Origin: Candidatus Kouleothrix ribensis
Lineage (GTDB): Bacteria; Chloroflexota; Chloroflexia; Chloroflexales; Roseiflexaceae
Assembly: GCA_016722075.1 (NCBI GenBank)
Contig: JADKGW010000001.1
Location: forward strand, 1,798,001-1,862,000
DNA: 64,000 nt
Reading direction: 5' to 3'
Shown here: positions 15,523 through 24,328 of the stretch, in pieces
Numbering within the stretch: position 1 is the stretch's first letter
How the letters are laid out: every line of letters starts with the position of its first letter
Translations under genes and position numbers: made by a program
Notes under the pieces: generated by a model
What the model was told of the DNA's origin: nothing
Database searches by the model: none
What the model saw: the letters and a program-made list of their open reading frames with translations, nothing else

Positions 15523-16587
15523 CTACGGGCGAATATAGACTGCCAGCGCGTCAGGCACCTTGCGTACCGTGCCAGGCTGCACCTGCGCGCCGCGCCAGAC
15601 AGCCTGGGTCGATGTGTCGTCGTCGCCGCCGAGTGCGTTGCTACAGCCCATAGCCTTGAGTTGGCCGGCCAGCTCGACGCCGGTTGTGCCATACGAGGTT
15701 GCGAACACCAGGAATGTCGTGCCGTCTTCGTGCGTGCCGACGCCCACGGCAGTCTTGGGGTAGGTGCCCGCGTAGATCATACGGCGCCAATCGATCAGCG
15801 CGAAATCTTCGCCCAGCGGATTGAACGGCAGCAGCGTATCGGTCGCCGCCGCAACATCGGGATGTGCAATCTTACCACGCCAGAGGATCACTGGGCCGGC
15901 GCCGTTGGCCTGCGCGCAGCCCTGGAGCTGGGCCGCATCGAGCAGGCCAATGCTGGCAGTGTACTCGCGGGTGATGCACACCGCCGCGCGGCCGGCGTTG
16001 ACGCGCCGCACGGTGCCGTTGATCACAACCGAGCCTTCGTCGGAGGTGCGCTGGGCGCCGTGGAAGCCAAACGCCATCGCAGCCAGCGGCGCCTGGCCAT
16101 CGCGCAGAGCGTAGGGCGCGCCGGCCATCTCGGCGACGGTTGCGAGGTGAGGCTGGCGATCGGCCCAGATCGTATCGCCGCTGGCATCGCTACCAGGCGT
16201 CGCGCCGTCGGCATTGATCACCTCGATCTGGACGCGTGGATCGAGCGTGATCACGAAATACACCAGCGTGCCACCGCTCGGCAGCGTGCGCCGATAGTAG
16301 CTCACAAGCTGATTGGCAGCCGCATCGACCAGCTGGCTGGCCTGGTTATACCGGTCGAGGCCGAGCACCAGCGGCACGGCCATGCCAACGATCGCCGGCG
16401 GGGCCGGCGCAGCCGTTGTGGCGGCGGCATCCGGCGCGCTCGCGACGATCACCGGCGCGCCGGCCCAGCGCGACATCACCGGGCTAGGTGGCCAGGGCGC
16501 GCTGAGCACCAGCACGCCAAGCGCGGCCAGCGCGATCAGCAGTGGGCGCAGCAGGCTAACCCGCGGTTGGTAATCCTGTGGATACAT
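15523..16587 (-). CDS. Phosphodiester glycosidase (NAGPA)-like exported or membrane-anchored protein
   Basis: The protein of 354 residues has one N-terminal hydrophobic helix (LLIALAALGVLVLSAPW) followed by an extracytoplasmic domain. The second half resembles the NAGPA/phosphodiester glycosidase fold: the order GVGTHEDGTTFLVFATSYG, GVELAGQLKAMGCSNALGGDDDT matches the family block where glycines and a GGG/GDD turn close the active site. Family members cleave GlcNAc from phosphodiester-linked glycans, and bacterial ones act in the envelope. I chose the ATG at 16587; no clear ribosome site is present and a TTG at 16632 is possible. Confidence 0.7.
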   Translation of the reverse strand: MYPQDYQPRVSLLRPLLIALAALGVLVLSAPWPPSPVMSRWAGAPVIVASAPDAAATTAAPAPPAIVGMAVPLVLGLDRYNQASQLVDAAANQLVSYYRRTLPSGGTLVYFVITLDPRVQIEVINADGATPGSDASGDTIWADRQPHLATVAEMAGAPYALRDGQAPLAAMAFGFHGAQRTSDEGSVVINGTVRRVNAGRAAVCITREYTASIGLLDAAQLQGCAQANGAGPVILWRGKIAHPDVAAATDTLLPFNPLGEDFALIDWRRMIYAGTYPKTAVGVGTHEDGTTFLVFATSYGTTGVELAGQLKAMGCSNALGGDDDTSTQAVWRGAQVQPGTVRKVPDALAVYIRP

Positions 16588-16932
16588 CAGCAGCGGCCCG
16601 ATCAATCGGCACGGTGGTGCGGCGACACGCAAAAATGGTGGAGCGCGCGATCACTATGACCAACATCGACCCACCATCTACGCTATAGTCTACCACAAGA
16701 TCGGGTGCCCTGGGCTTGCGCGCAGCCTGCGGATATGAAAAAGGCTGCCCGCGTGGGGCAGCCAATACCAGGGGCGTTGGGCGGCTAATGCAAGCGAAGC
16801 CGACAGCATTTTGTCGTCTGGTGCCGGTCTGAAATTAATCGCCGCCGTTTGATTGTTCTGCTGATATGAACGATACCCGGCGGTGGTTGGTTACGCGCAT
16901 ACAGATAACACTTTCTTCATCGGTGCCGGCGC
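16588..16932. other. 345-bp intergenic region with a terminator
   Basis: This lies between the start of the glycosidase-like gene and the end of the rhomboid gene, both on the minus strand. It holds the rho-independent terminator at 16738-16763. I see no convincing consensus promoter for the glycosidase gene and no RNA gene. Confidence 0.6.
16738..16763 (-). terminator. Rho-independent terminator (minus strand)
   Basis: An 8-bp stem (ggctgccc / gggcagcc, loop gcgtg) is followed on the minus strand by five T. It should end the rhomboid transcript, which reads toward it from 16933. Confidence 0.8.
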
Positions 16933-17607
16933 CTATGGCCTGCGGCTTGAGCCAGCTGCTGTGGGCGGTAAGCGCATAAACCCACGCAGCAGAAATGTCA
17001 AGATCAGCCCAGCGATAAAGCCGCCAATGTGCGCGCCATACGCCACACCGCCAGTCTGCGCGGTCGTGGCCAGGCTAGCCACGCCATTCACGAACTGCAA
17101 CGCGATCCACACCCCAATCATCATATAGGCCGGCACGCTGGTGATCACCCGGCCCATCAGCACGCGCACGCGGTTCGAGCCGAACATGACGATATAGGCC
17201 GCCAGCACGCCCGAGATCGCACCGCTAGCACCGACGCCGGGGATGCTCGAGCTTGTATCGAGCACGACCTGGGCCAGGCTGGCGGCCAGGCCGGATACGA
17301 GGTAGAACGCAAGGTACAGGCCATAGCCAAGCGCATCTTCAACATTATCGCCAAAGATCCACAGAAACAGCATATTGCCGCCCAGGTGCGCCCAGCCGCC
17401 ATGCAGGAACATCGATGTGAGCAGTGTGATCAGGCCGCGCCCCGCCACGATCTCGGATGGCACGGTGCCCCAGGCCATGATCAGCGCATCGAGATCGGGG
17501 CTGGGCAGCTCGATCAGCACAAACACCAGCAGATTGATCACGATCAGCGCGTACGTAACCACCGGCAGCAATCGCCGCCTACTATTGTCGTCGCCCAGCG
17601 GCAGCAT
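16933..17607 (-). CDS. Rhomboid family intramembrane serine protease
   Basis: This 224-residue protein has six membrane helices and the rhomboid signature: the catalytic serine in GVGASGAISGVLAAY, the partner histidine in YGAHIGGFIAG, and the HLGGNMLFLWIFGDNVED block between. Rhomboids cut transmembrane substrates inside the bilayer. The start at 17607 has AAAGGA 8 nt upstream and gives MLPLGDDNSRRRLLP, a normal short cytoplasmic tail; longer readings upstream are out of family. It ends at a terminator and is a single-gene unit. The substrate is unknown. Confidence 0.92.
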   Translation of the reverse strand: MLPLGDDNSRRRLLPVVTYALIVINLLVFVLIELPSPDLDALIMAWGTVPSEIVAGRGLITLLTSMFLHGGWAHLGGNMLFLWIFGDNVEDALGYGLYLAFYLVSGLAASLAQVVLDTSSSIPGVGASGAISGVLAAYIVMFGSNRVRVLMGRVITSVPAYMMIGVWIALQFVNGVASLATTAQTGGVAYGAHIGGFIAGLILTFLLRGFMRLPPTAAGSSRRP

Positions 17608-17857
17608 TGGCGTCCTTTCTTTCAGCTGCAGCACGAACTCGTGCTTGCTTTTCGCGCAATTCAGGAGTACGATATAGGCATTGTAGATAGGAATGTGCGC
17701 CCGTTTCGGCCGGCGTACTCCGATCGCATACACTGTGGCGGCGTAGCCCAATGATGGCTGCGCCGTGTTCTTTTTTTTTGGGCCTCCTCGTGCAATGTGG
17801 CGCGCCGGAGCAAGTGGGTCAACGCGCGAATACGTGCGACTGATCGAGGAAGTGACC

Positions 17858-18286
17858 ATGTTATCAGACAATGAGATCAGGGATGCGCTACTGGGTGCCC
17901 GCACGATTGCAATGGTGGGCATTAGCGATCGGCCCGAGCGCGATTCGTTTGCCGTCGCGCGGTTTCTTCAGCGGAACGGCTACCGTGTGCTGCCGGTGAA
18001 CCCGCGCCTGAGCGGGCGTGTGCTGGGCGAGCAGCCGTATGCCAGCCTGCGCGATATAACCGAGCATGTCGATATTGTCGACGTCTTTCGCCGGCCCGAA
18101 CACCTGCCCCAGATCGTCGAAGATGCACTTGCCATCGGCGCCGGCATGGTGTGGGCACAGCTGGGGATTACTAACCCGGCCGCAGCGCGGCGCGCCCAGC
18201 AGGCCGGGCTAAGGCTGGTGATGGATCGCTGCATGGCGATCGAGCACCGCCGGCTGATGCGTATGGTTGAGAGCGTGCTGTATTAG
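17858..18286 (+). CDS. CoA-binding (YccU-like) protein
   Basis: This 142-residue protein is a single Rossmann CoA-binding domain: ARTIAMVGISDRPERDSFAVA opens the fold, YRVLPVNPRLSGRVLGEQPYASL follows, and the C-terminal VMDRCMAIEHRRLM is typical of the stand-alone CoA_binding_2 family. It probably binds CoA or a related nucleotide in the cytosol; no catalytic role is established. GAGGAAGTGACC before the ATG at 17858 sets the start. It is divergent from the rhomboid gene and faces the hydrolase gene across a hairpin. Confidence 0.9.
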   Translation: MLSDNEIRDALLGARTIAMVGISDRPERDSFAVARFLQRNGYRVLPVNPRLSGRVLGEQPYASLRDITEHVDIVDVFRRPEHLPQIVEDALAIGAGMVWAQLGITNPAAARRAQQAGLRLVMDRCMAIEHRRLMRMVESVLY

Positions 18287-18383
18287 GCGATCTAGAAATC
18301 GCGTCCAGCGCCGTTCTTTTTCTGGGCCGGTTGTGGCCACTACAGTGGCCGCGCCGGCCGATTCATTCACGACTAGATCCCTG

Positions 18384-18412
18384 GTTCTGGTGCGGTAAAC
18401 CCGCACCAGAAC
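18384..18412. terminator. Bidirectional terminator hairpin
   Basis: A perfect 12-bp stem (gttctggtgcgg / ccgcaccagaac, 5-nt loop) sits between convergent genes ending at 18286 and 18430. There is no long T run on either side, so it may depend on pausing or Rho. Confidence 0.65.
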
Positions 18413-18429
18413 GCATATACGGCCGATGC

Positions 18430-19422
18430 CTAGGCCAGCGCGCGGGCAAGAAATGCGTCGTACGCTGCGATGAACTGGTCGGGCAGCTCGAAGTAGGGCA
18501 TGGCGCCAGTCTGAAATTCGGCGATCGTCCAGTTGCCACGCGCGGCGTAGCTGGCCAGCCCACCATAATCGGTGAAATCGCCGCGCACGCCGTGGGCCGC
18601 GAACACCGGCAGATCGAGCGAGCTGTACACCCGGCTTATATCGGCGCTAAACAGCAGCCCCGACACGAATGCATACGGCGCATGCTGGGCGCCCGGCTGG
18701 TGCGCGACCAGGTAGTCGTACTCGAGCAGCCCCTGGTCGATTGCCGCCTCGGAGCCGAATGTCTTTGCCAGGAAGTAGCGCTGGCTGGCGCGGCTCACCA
18801 ACGCGTCGTAGATCGGCCGGCCCCACAGCGCATTGTCGAAGAAGCGGCGTACGGCCGGGTTTCCGCGCACGCTATTCGGCGGGCCATTCAGGTCGTCGTT
18901 CGTGCGCAGCCCGGTGGGGGCCACCAGCGCGAGCGTGTCGAAGCGGCCGGGATGCTCGCTGGCGGCACGGGCCAGAAACTCGCTGCTGAGCGAGAGCGCC
19001 AGCACGTCGATCTGGCTGAGGCCGGCATCGCGCTTGATCTCGTCGAGCATGTCGAGGATCGCGTCCACATACAGCCGTGGCGTGTACTCGCGGTTTGCGC
19101 GATCGGAGAAGCCGAAGCCAGGCAGATCGAGCGCGTAGACGCGCCGGCGGGTGCGGTAGTGATCGTAGAGCGGGCGCATTTCGTACGCCGATGCAGCCGC
19201 ATTGATACTGTGGATCAGCAGCAGCGGCTCGCCCTGGCCATCGACATAGTAGCTGAGCCGCCCGGCCCGCCCGCTGATCTCGCGGCGGTCGCCAGATAAT
19301 GCGTGCGGCAGCGGCAGCGCGTGTGGTACGAACAGCGCGCTATAGCCCAGCCCGGCCAGCGCGGCGGCAAATGGCAGGCCGGCCAGCGTGCGCCGGAGTG
19401 TGCGTCTGGATTGTACCTTCAT
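18430..19422 (-). CDS. Alpha/beta hydrolase-fold protein with unusual active site
   Basis: This 330-residue protein has an N-terminal hydrophobic segment and an alpha/beta hydrolase core: LLLIHSINAAASAYEMRPL (oxyanion region), VYALDLPGFGFSDRANREY, then the nucleophile elbow VLALSLSSEFLA. The elbow is ALSLS rather than GxSxG. Where the catalytic histidine normally stands (GHxPxxE-Pe-F) the sequence reads TGAMPYFELPDQF, with alanine in place of histidine. It may be an altered enzyme or non-catalytic. GAGGAGCATA precedes the ATG. A single-gene unit; substrate unknown. Confidence 0.82.
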   Translation of the reverse strand: MKVQSRRTLRRTLAGLPFAAALAGLGYSALFVPHALPLPHALSGDRREISGRAGRLSYYVDGQGEPLLLIHSINAAASAYEMRPLYDHYRTRRRVYALDLPGFGFSDRANREYTPRLYVDAILDMLDEIKRDAGLSQIDVLALSLSSEFLARAASEHPGRFDTLALVAPTGLRTNDDLNGPPNSVRGNPAVRRFFDNALWGRPIYDALVSRASQRYFLAKTFGSEAAIDQGLLEYDYLVAHQPGAQHAPYAFVSGLLFSADISRVYSSLDLPVFAAHGVRGDFTDYGGLASYAARGNWTIAEFQTGAMPYFELPDQFIAAYDAFLARALA

Positions 19423-19845
19423 TATGCTCCTCGTCTATCTATACTATCTATCACAGGAGTTACGCGGTCGCCCGTGCCTCGGGCAATGCCTGCCTTCGGC
19501 AGAGCGGTACTGCATCGTTTATGTGTTCGGTTTTGCGCGCGTAGCGCGCAAAACCGAACACGCTCGAACAGACACGGCCATGCTGCCGCAGGCAAACACG
19601 CCGACTGCGTACGTCCTTCAATGATGGTATGAGTGCCGCAACCGGGTCGCGTGTGCGGTTGTAGCATACTCTACAATAAGTATACACGACGCCGGCTATT
19701 TTCGGATGGCTCGCACACCCGCAGTATCGCGCGATCAGCGCCGCTCGACACGCTGCGCAGCGAGCGGCGCGGGCGGCCCTGGCAAATGCCTGCCGCTGAT
19801 CGCGCCGGCAACGAGGTGTAGGCATGCTGAGACAAGGATCGCACA
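19423..19845. other. 423-bp divergent intergenic region with a palindromic repeat
   Basis: This lies between the hydrolase (minus) and GNAT (plus) genes. It contains the nested palindromic element described separately. Open frames across it have no ribosome site or recognisable protein features, and I see no RNA gene. Confidence 0.6.
19460..19594. repeat. Nested palindromic (REP-like) element, copy A
   Basis: The core at 19523-19561 is an 18-bp perfect inverted repeat with a 3-nt loop (arm ends cggttttgcgcgc). Outer arms tgccttcggcag (19491-19502) and ctgccgcaggca (19583-19594) also pair, with one mismatch. The element begins with ttacgcggtcg, which a second copy at 29146 shares, together with the cggttttgcgc core and the outer arms. 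Confidence 0.8.
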
Positions 19846-20409
19846 ATGCCCACAACTGACCTATTGCGCGGCCCGCGGCTGCGGCTGACGCCGCTGACGA
19901 GCGATGATCTGCCCGAGGTGGCCGGCTGGTATAGCGACAGCGAGTTCGCGCGCATGTACGATGCACGGCCGGCCGCGCCGCGCACTGTGGCCGGCCTGCA
20001 CAGCTGGCTCGATGGCTACGCCAGCACTACCGACGGCTTTGTGTTTGCGATCCGGCCACACGCCAGCGATCTGCTGCTGGGCTTTAGCGAGATCGAGAGC
20101 GTGCTGTGGCCGCACCGCACCGCCTGGCTGACGCTTGCGATCGGTGCGGCCAGCCAGCGCGGCCAGGGCTACGGCCGCGAGGCGCTGGGGCTGGTGTTGC
20201 GCTTCGCGTTCCACGAGCTGAATCTGCACCGCCTCCAGCTGAGCGTGTTCAGCTACAACCAGGCGGCCATCCGGCTCTACGAACGGCTGGGATTCGTGCG
20301 CGAGGGCGCCTACCGCGAGTATATCGAGCGCGATGGGCAGCGCTACGATATGTACCTCTATGGGCTGCTGCGCCGCGAGTGGGAGCTGCCGGCCACGGCG
20401 GCGCGCTGA
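19846..20409 (+). CDS. GNAT N-acetyltransferase (RimJ/RimL-like)
   Basis: This 187-residue GNAT protein has the RimJ/RimL layout: LRGPRLRLTPLTSDDLPEV at the start, the acetyl-CoA loop QRGQGYGREALGLVL and, near the end, NQAAIRLYERLGFVREG. It transfers an acetyl group from acetyl-CoA to an amine in the cytosol; the target (protein N-terminus, polyamine or drug) cannot be read. AAGGATCGCACA precedes the ATG. Its 3' end overlaps the convergent DUF1501 gene by 52 bp. Confidence 0.9.
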   Translation: MPTTDLLRGPRLRLTPLTSDDLPEVAGWYSDSEFARMYDARPAAPRTVAGLHSWLDGYASTTDGFVFAIRPHASDLLLGFSEIESVLWPHRTAWLTLAIGAASQRGQGYGREALGLVLRFAFHELNLHRLQLSVFSYNQAAIRLYERLGFVREGAYREYIERDGQRYDMYLYGLLRREWELPATAAR

Positions 20410-21656
20410 TGCACCACCTCGAGGAAGCGCGGCGTGTAGCCGGGAAACACCTCGGCCAGGCGCGGGTTGTTCAGGCGCCGCGCCACGATCTCGCCCAGCA
20501 CATCACGGTAGTCGGTCGTTACCGCCAGGTCGCCTGGGCCAACCAGCTGCTCGGGCGCGAGGCCGGGCCAGCGGCCGTAGACGCGCCCGCCAACCACGCC
20601 GCCGCCGAGCAGCAGGAGCATGCTGCCATGCCCGTGGTCGGTGCCCAGGCCGCCATTCTCCTCGACGCGCCGGCCGAACTCCGACATCACCACCACCAGG
20701 AGCCGATCGGCCTGCGCGGCCAGGTCGGCATGCAGCGCGGCCAGGCCAGCGCCTAGCTCGGCCAGCAGGCCGGCCATCCAGCCCTGGCTGCCGCCCTGCG
20801 CCACGTGCGTATCCCATCCGCCCATGTCGAGGCAGGCCACTTCGAGGCCGACCTCGGCCTTGATCAGCATGGCCAGCTGGCGCAGGCCCATGCCGAAGTC
20901 GCCCTCGGGGTAGCGCGCGTCGGCGGCCGGCCGGTAGCCCAGCGGGTCGAGCTGCTCGATCAGCTCGGCCAGCCCGAGCGCCTCGCGCCCCAGCGTGTCG
21001 AGCGGATCGCCGCCGGCGTACAGCGCTGCGAGCGCGCCCCGCAGCTGCTCAGCCGCGCGCGCATCGCCGCCGAGGTGAAAATCGGCGATCGAGCGCAGTG
21101 CGGCGGCCGGCACCGGCCCCAGTAGCGCGCGCGGCACACGCTCGCCCAGCCCGATCGCACGCAATGGCGAGCGCGTGCCGGTGCTGAGCGACCCCAGATG
21201 GCGCCCGAGCCAGCCCGAAGCCGGGCCGGCCGCGCTGTCGACGCCACGCTCCATCAGCTCCATCGCCTGGAAGTGCGAGCGGCTCTCATCGGGCGCGCCG
21301 CAGGCATGCACGAACGCCAGCTGGCGCGCCTGCCAGGCCGGCCATAGCGGCGCCAGCGCCGGGTGCAGCCCGAAAAAGCCGTCGAGATCGATCGCGCGCA
21401 GATCGGCACGGGCGCGCGGGTCGTCGGGCCGCGGGATGGCCAGCGCCGCGCGCGCGCTGTAGTAGGCCGCCTCGCCATGCGGCACGACCATGTTGAGTAC
21501 ATCGGCCGCGCCACGCAGAAATACGCACACCAGCACATCGCCGCGCGGCGCGCTCTGGTAGGGCGCAAACGACATACGTGGCATCCAGCCGGGCCAGGCG
21601 CGCGCCACGCGACGATACGCGGCGACGCGCAAGAGCGTACGGCGTTGGTTGAGCAT
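20358..21656 (-). CDS. DUF1501 family protein
   Basis: This 432-residue protein matches DUF1501, an alkaline-phosphatase-superfamily-like group usually exported and paired with DUF1800. Visible landmarks are VLVCVFLRGAADVLNMVVPH at the start of the core, DESRSHFQAMELME, VACLDMGGWDTHVAQGG and MSEFGRRVEENGGLGTDHG near the C-terminus. The first 25 residues contain RRTLLRVAAYRR, a weak twin-arginine-like start without an obvious hydrophobic core. The ATG at 21656 has AAGGAG 7 nt upstream. It is the last gene of a six-gene ECF sigma unit. Enzymatic activity is not established for this family. Confidence 0.88.
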   Translation of the reverse strand: MLNQRRTLLRVAAYRRVARAWPGWMPRMSFAPYQSAPRGDVLVCVFLRGAADVLNMVVPHGEAAYYSARAALAIPRPDDPRARADLRAIDLDGFFGLHPALAPLWPAWQARQLAFVHACGAPDESRSHFQAMELMERGVDSAAGPASGWLGRHLGSLSTGTRSPLRAIGLGERVPRALLGPVPAAALRSIADFHLGGDARAAEQLRGALAALYAGGDPLDTLGREALGLAELIEQLDPLGYRPAADARYPEGDFGMGLRQLAMLIKAEVGLEVACLDMGGWDTHVAQGGSQGWMAGLLAELGAGLAALHADLAAQADRLLVVVMSEFGRRVEENGGLGTDHGHGSMLLLLGGGVVGGRVYGRWPGLAPEQLVGPGDLAVTTDYRDVLGEIVARRLNNPRLAEVFPGYTPRFLEVVHQRAAVAGSSHSRRSSP

Positions 21657-21741
21657 CACAGTCTCCTTCGCTGGGGCGGTTCGATCGAACAGCGGAGCGT
21701 TGGGGCAGCCTGGGGATTGGGCTGCGGGCATGGGGCGCGTT

Positions 21742-23196
21742 CTAGCGCCACTGGTAGGCCGGCGCGGCCAGCAGCGCAGCTACATACGCGGCCCGGTCGT
21801 CGCCGGTATGGGCCAGCGCGCCGGCTACCTGGCCGCGCACCGCCGGCGCAAGCGGCGCGCCCAGCAGCAGCGTGCCCAGCCGATCGAGCAGGCCCGTAGC
21901 CTCGCGGGTGCCGGCAGCACGCATTAGCGCGTCCAGGTCGATGCTTGTGCCTGGCAGCGCATTGGTCGCCAGCGCCAGCGCGAGCTGCCAGCGGGTGAGC
22001 AGGCCGCCGCTCCAGGCCGCTGTGGCATCCGGGAAGCCATCGGGCGTCGGCCACATGAACAGCGGCTGGCCCATGCGCGCCAACGCCTCCAGCAATGGCG
22101 GCCCGCCGTTGGTATTGGCGTTGAGCTGGCGTAGTGCGCCGGCCAGGTAGTGCAGCGGCCGCTTAAACTTGGGCGGGGCGGTGGCGAATTCGGGCGCGTG
22201 CAGCAGAGTGCGCAGCACCGCCTTGATCTCGCCACGCGTGTGGGTGAAGGTAGTGGCCACGGCGGCCACCAGCTGCGGCGGCGGATCATCGGCGACGAAG
22301 CGGCGCACCAGCTTGCGCGCGATCTGCTGCGGCAGCGCCGGGTGCGCCAGCAGCTGCTCGAACACCTGCTCGACATCGTGCTGCCCGCCGCCGGCCGGGA
22401 TGTGCAACCCGAGCACCTGCTTGGCACCATCGTCGTGCTGGGCCGGGTCGAAGCGAAACTGGCCACGAAACAGCTGCTGGTCGACCGTCCAGCCAGTCAG
22501 GCAGCGCGCAAGCTCGCGCACATCGCCCTGCGTGTAGCCGGCCTGCACGCCTAGAGTGTGCAGCTCCATCAGCTCACGCGCATAATTCTCGTTTGGCGCG
22601 TCCCGGTAGTTCGCGTGGTTGTCGAGATACTGAAGCATGGCCGGGCTGTGCAGCGAGGCCCACAGCAGATCGCGAAAGCTGCCGAGCGCGTGCGGCCGGA
22701 TCACGGCTCGATCGTCGATCGGCTTGAGCCAGGCGCCATCGCCCTTGGCCGTCGAGATGCTGAAGTGATCGCTCCAGAAGTCGACCATCAGCTCGTAGAG
22801 CTGGCGGCGGCTGTAGACTGCGCGCAGCAGTGTGGCTTGCTGAAGCTGGCGGCGCGCGTTTGCCTCGCGCACATCAAAGATCAGCGAGCTATCCATGGTC
22901 AGGATGTCGAAGCGGCGCACGCGCAAATCGGCCGGCCGATCGTCGAGCTGCTCGGGCGCAAGCTGCTCGTCGATCCAGGCTGCCAGGCCGATCTCGGCGA
23001 CGTGGGCGCGCTCGTCGGCACGCGGCCCAAACGTCAGCCGGCTGAGCGCGTGCCAGGCTGGGTCGCGGCCAGACGGCCAGGCGGCGGGCGGCGGCAGGCC
23101 GGCCAGCAGCTCGGCCGGCGAGCGGCAGCCCGCCAGCAGGGCCGCTGCACCAGCGACGCTGCTGAGCGTCAGGAATTGGCGGCGAGTGAACGGCAT
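21742..23196 (-). CDS. DUF1800 family protein with Tat-like signal
   Basis: This 484-residue protein begins MPFTRRQFLTLSSVAGAAAL, a twin-arginine-type signal, followed by LLAGC, which could also be a lipobox, so it is probably exported folded. The body matches DUF1800: PAWHALSRLTFGPRADE, NYARELMELHTLGVQAGYTQGDVRELARCLTGW, and the KRPLHYLAGALRQL and PDGFPDATAAWSGG blocks. DUF1800 and DUF1501 genes are commonly adjacent and are thought to act together at the cell surface, but their chemistry is unknown. GAGG lies 7 nt before the ATG. It follows a membrane-protein gene by 7 bp. Confidence 0.9.
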   Translation of the reverse strand: MPFTRRQFLTLSSVAGAAALLAGCRSPAELLAGLPPPAAWPSGRDPAWHALSRLTFGPRADERAHVAEIGLAAWIDEQLAPEQLDDRPADLRVRRFDILTMDSSLIFDVREANARRQLQQATLLRAVYSRRQLYELMVDFWSDHFSISTAKGDGAWLKPIDDRAVIRPHALGSFRDLLWASLHSPAMLQYLDNHANYRDAPNENYARELMELHTLGVQAGYTQGDVRELARCLTGWTVDQQLFRGQFRFDPAQHDDGAKQVLGLHIPAGGGQHDVEQVFEQLLAHPALPQQIARKLVRRFVADDPPPQLVAAVATTFTHTRGEIKAVLRTLLHAPEFATAPPKFKRPLHYLAGALRQLNANTNGGPPLLEALARMGQPLFMWPTPDGFPDATAAWSGGLLTRWQLALALATNALPGTSIDLDALMRAAGTREATGLLDRLGTLLLGAPLAPAVRGQVAGALAHTGDDRAAYVAALLAAPAYQWR

Positions 23197-23203
23197 AGGT
23201 GCC

Positions 23204-23731
23204 TCACGCGTGCGGTAGTGCCGCACCAGCCGGCGCGGCCTCGGCCCTGCCAGGCGTGCGGCGCAGCAGCGCCAGCCCGGCCGCGCCTAATGCGGCCAGC
23301 GCCGCCAACGGCACGATCACGAACCAGCCGACGACCGGGAAGGCAGCCGCCAGCTCGAGGGTGATCGCCCCGCGCAGCAGCGCGCCATGCGGCGGCATGG
23401 CCCCGCCCGCGCTCCGCAGCCGCTCGCCCATGAGTGCAGCCAGCCCGGCCGCGCCGACGCTGGTACAGGCGAGCAGCAGCGCCAGCCCGGCCCAGCCGAT
23501 CAGCTTCAAGCCGCCGGCGGGCAGATTCAGCAGGCCCACGATCGGCAGGCCGCCGGCCAGCAGCAGCGCGCCGCCGGCCAGCAGGCAACGCCATGGCGTC
23601 GCCGCCAGGCGCAGCTGCGCCCGGCCAACATGGGCCGGCAGCAGCAGCGACAGGCCCAGCAGCAGCCCCGGCAGCGCGATCCCAACCGCCAGCAGCGTGC
23701 CGAAGATCGCAAACACATCGCCCATATTCAT
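23204..23731 (-). CDS. Polytopic membrane protein, paralogue of its upstream neighbour
   Basis: This 175-residue protein has four to five hydrophobic helices. The C-terminal block AAAFPVVGWFVIVPLAALAALGAAGLALL closely parallels AASVPLVGWLVVPALAGLSGYGALIIAL in the product of 23807-24328, so the two are likely a tandem duplication. No known family is recognised. GAGGCCACCT sets the start at 23731. Its place between an anti-sigma gene and DUF1800/DUF1501 genes suggests a membrane part of the same surface process. Confidence 0.75.
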   Translation of the reverse strand: MNMGDVFAIFGTLLAVGIALPGLLLGLSLLLPAHVGRAQLRLAATPWRCLLAGGALLLAGGLPIVGLLNLPAGGLKLIGWAGLALLLACTSVGAAGLAALMGERLRSAGGAMPPHGALLRGAITLELAAAFPVVGWFVIVPLAALAALGAAGLALLRRTPGRAEAAPAGAALPHA

Positions 23732-23806
23732 AGGTGGCCTCGTTTCGATCAAAGACTCGCGAGTACATCATCATCGTGCCGAGAAGTTGGGCCGGCCCAA
23801 CCAGGA

Positions 23807-24328
23807 TCACTCGCCCGGCCCGGCCGCGCGGCCCGTAGGCGCCGGCCGGCGCGCGGCCAGCGCTGCGCGCTCGCGCCCCACCAGCGCAATGATCAGCGCG
23901 CCGTAGCCGCTCAGCCCGGCCAGCGCCGGCACAACCAGCCAGCCCACCAGCGGCACGCTGGCCGCAAGCAGCAGGGTGGCAGCGCCGGCGATCACCTGGC
24001 GCGTGGGCGACATGTCGGCCGGGCGCAGGCGTTGGCCGGCCAGGCGCGCTGTGGCGGCGAGCCCGAGCGCCACAAAGCTCAGCAGCACGCTGGCGATCAG
24101 CAGGCCAATCATCTGCGCGCCGCCGTCGCCGCCGAGCAGCCCGGCGCTGATCAGCCCGAAGAACGCAAAGTTCAGCAGCCCAACCAGGAACGAGCGGATG
24201 GGCATATGTTCGACGGTTGCTTTCGATCGTTCGACTATGCCGGCAAACAGCGCGTTGCACAGCACCAATAGGGCAACCAACCCCACGCTCAGGCCGAAGA
24301 TCAGCGCAATCGCCACAATCGGATTCAT
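23807..24328 (-). CDS. Polytopic membrane protein in ECF sigma operon
   Basis: This 173-residue protein has an N-terminal helix (VAIALIFGLSVGLVALLVL) and three or four further helices, ending with a charged Pro/Ala tail. Its ATG overlaps the stop of the anti-sigma gene by 4 bp and follows a near-perfect AGGAGG. Translational coupling to the anti-sigma factor suggests a stoichiometric role, perhaps as a sensor or partner of the anti-sigma protein in the membrane. The family is not recognised; the next gene is a paralogue. Confidence 0.78.
   Translation of the reverse strand: MNPIVAIALIFGLSVGLVALLVLCNALFAGIVERSKATVEHMPIRSFLVGLLNFAFFGLISAGLLGGDGGAQMIGLLIASVLLSFVALGLAATARLAGQRLRPADMSPTRQVIAGAATLLLAASVPLVGWLVVPALAGLSGYGALIIALVGRERAALAARRPAPTGRAAGPGE

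Noticed and set aside
19303..19632. Possible small plus-strand gene upstream of the GNAT gene
   Set aside because: It lies partly inside the hydrolase gene and runs through the palindromic repeat. No ribosome site or plausible protein is seen.
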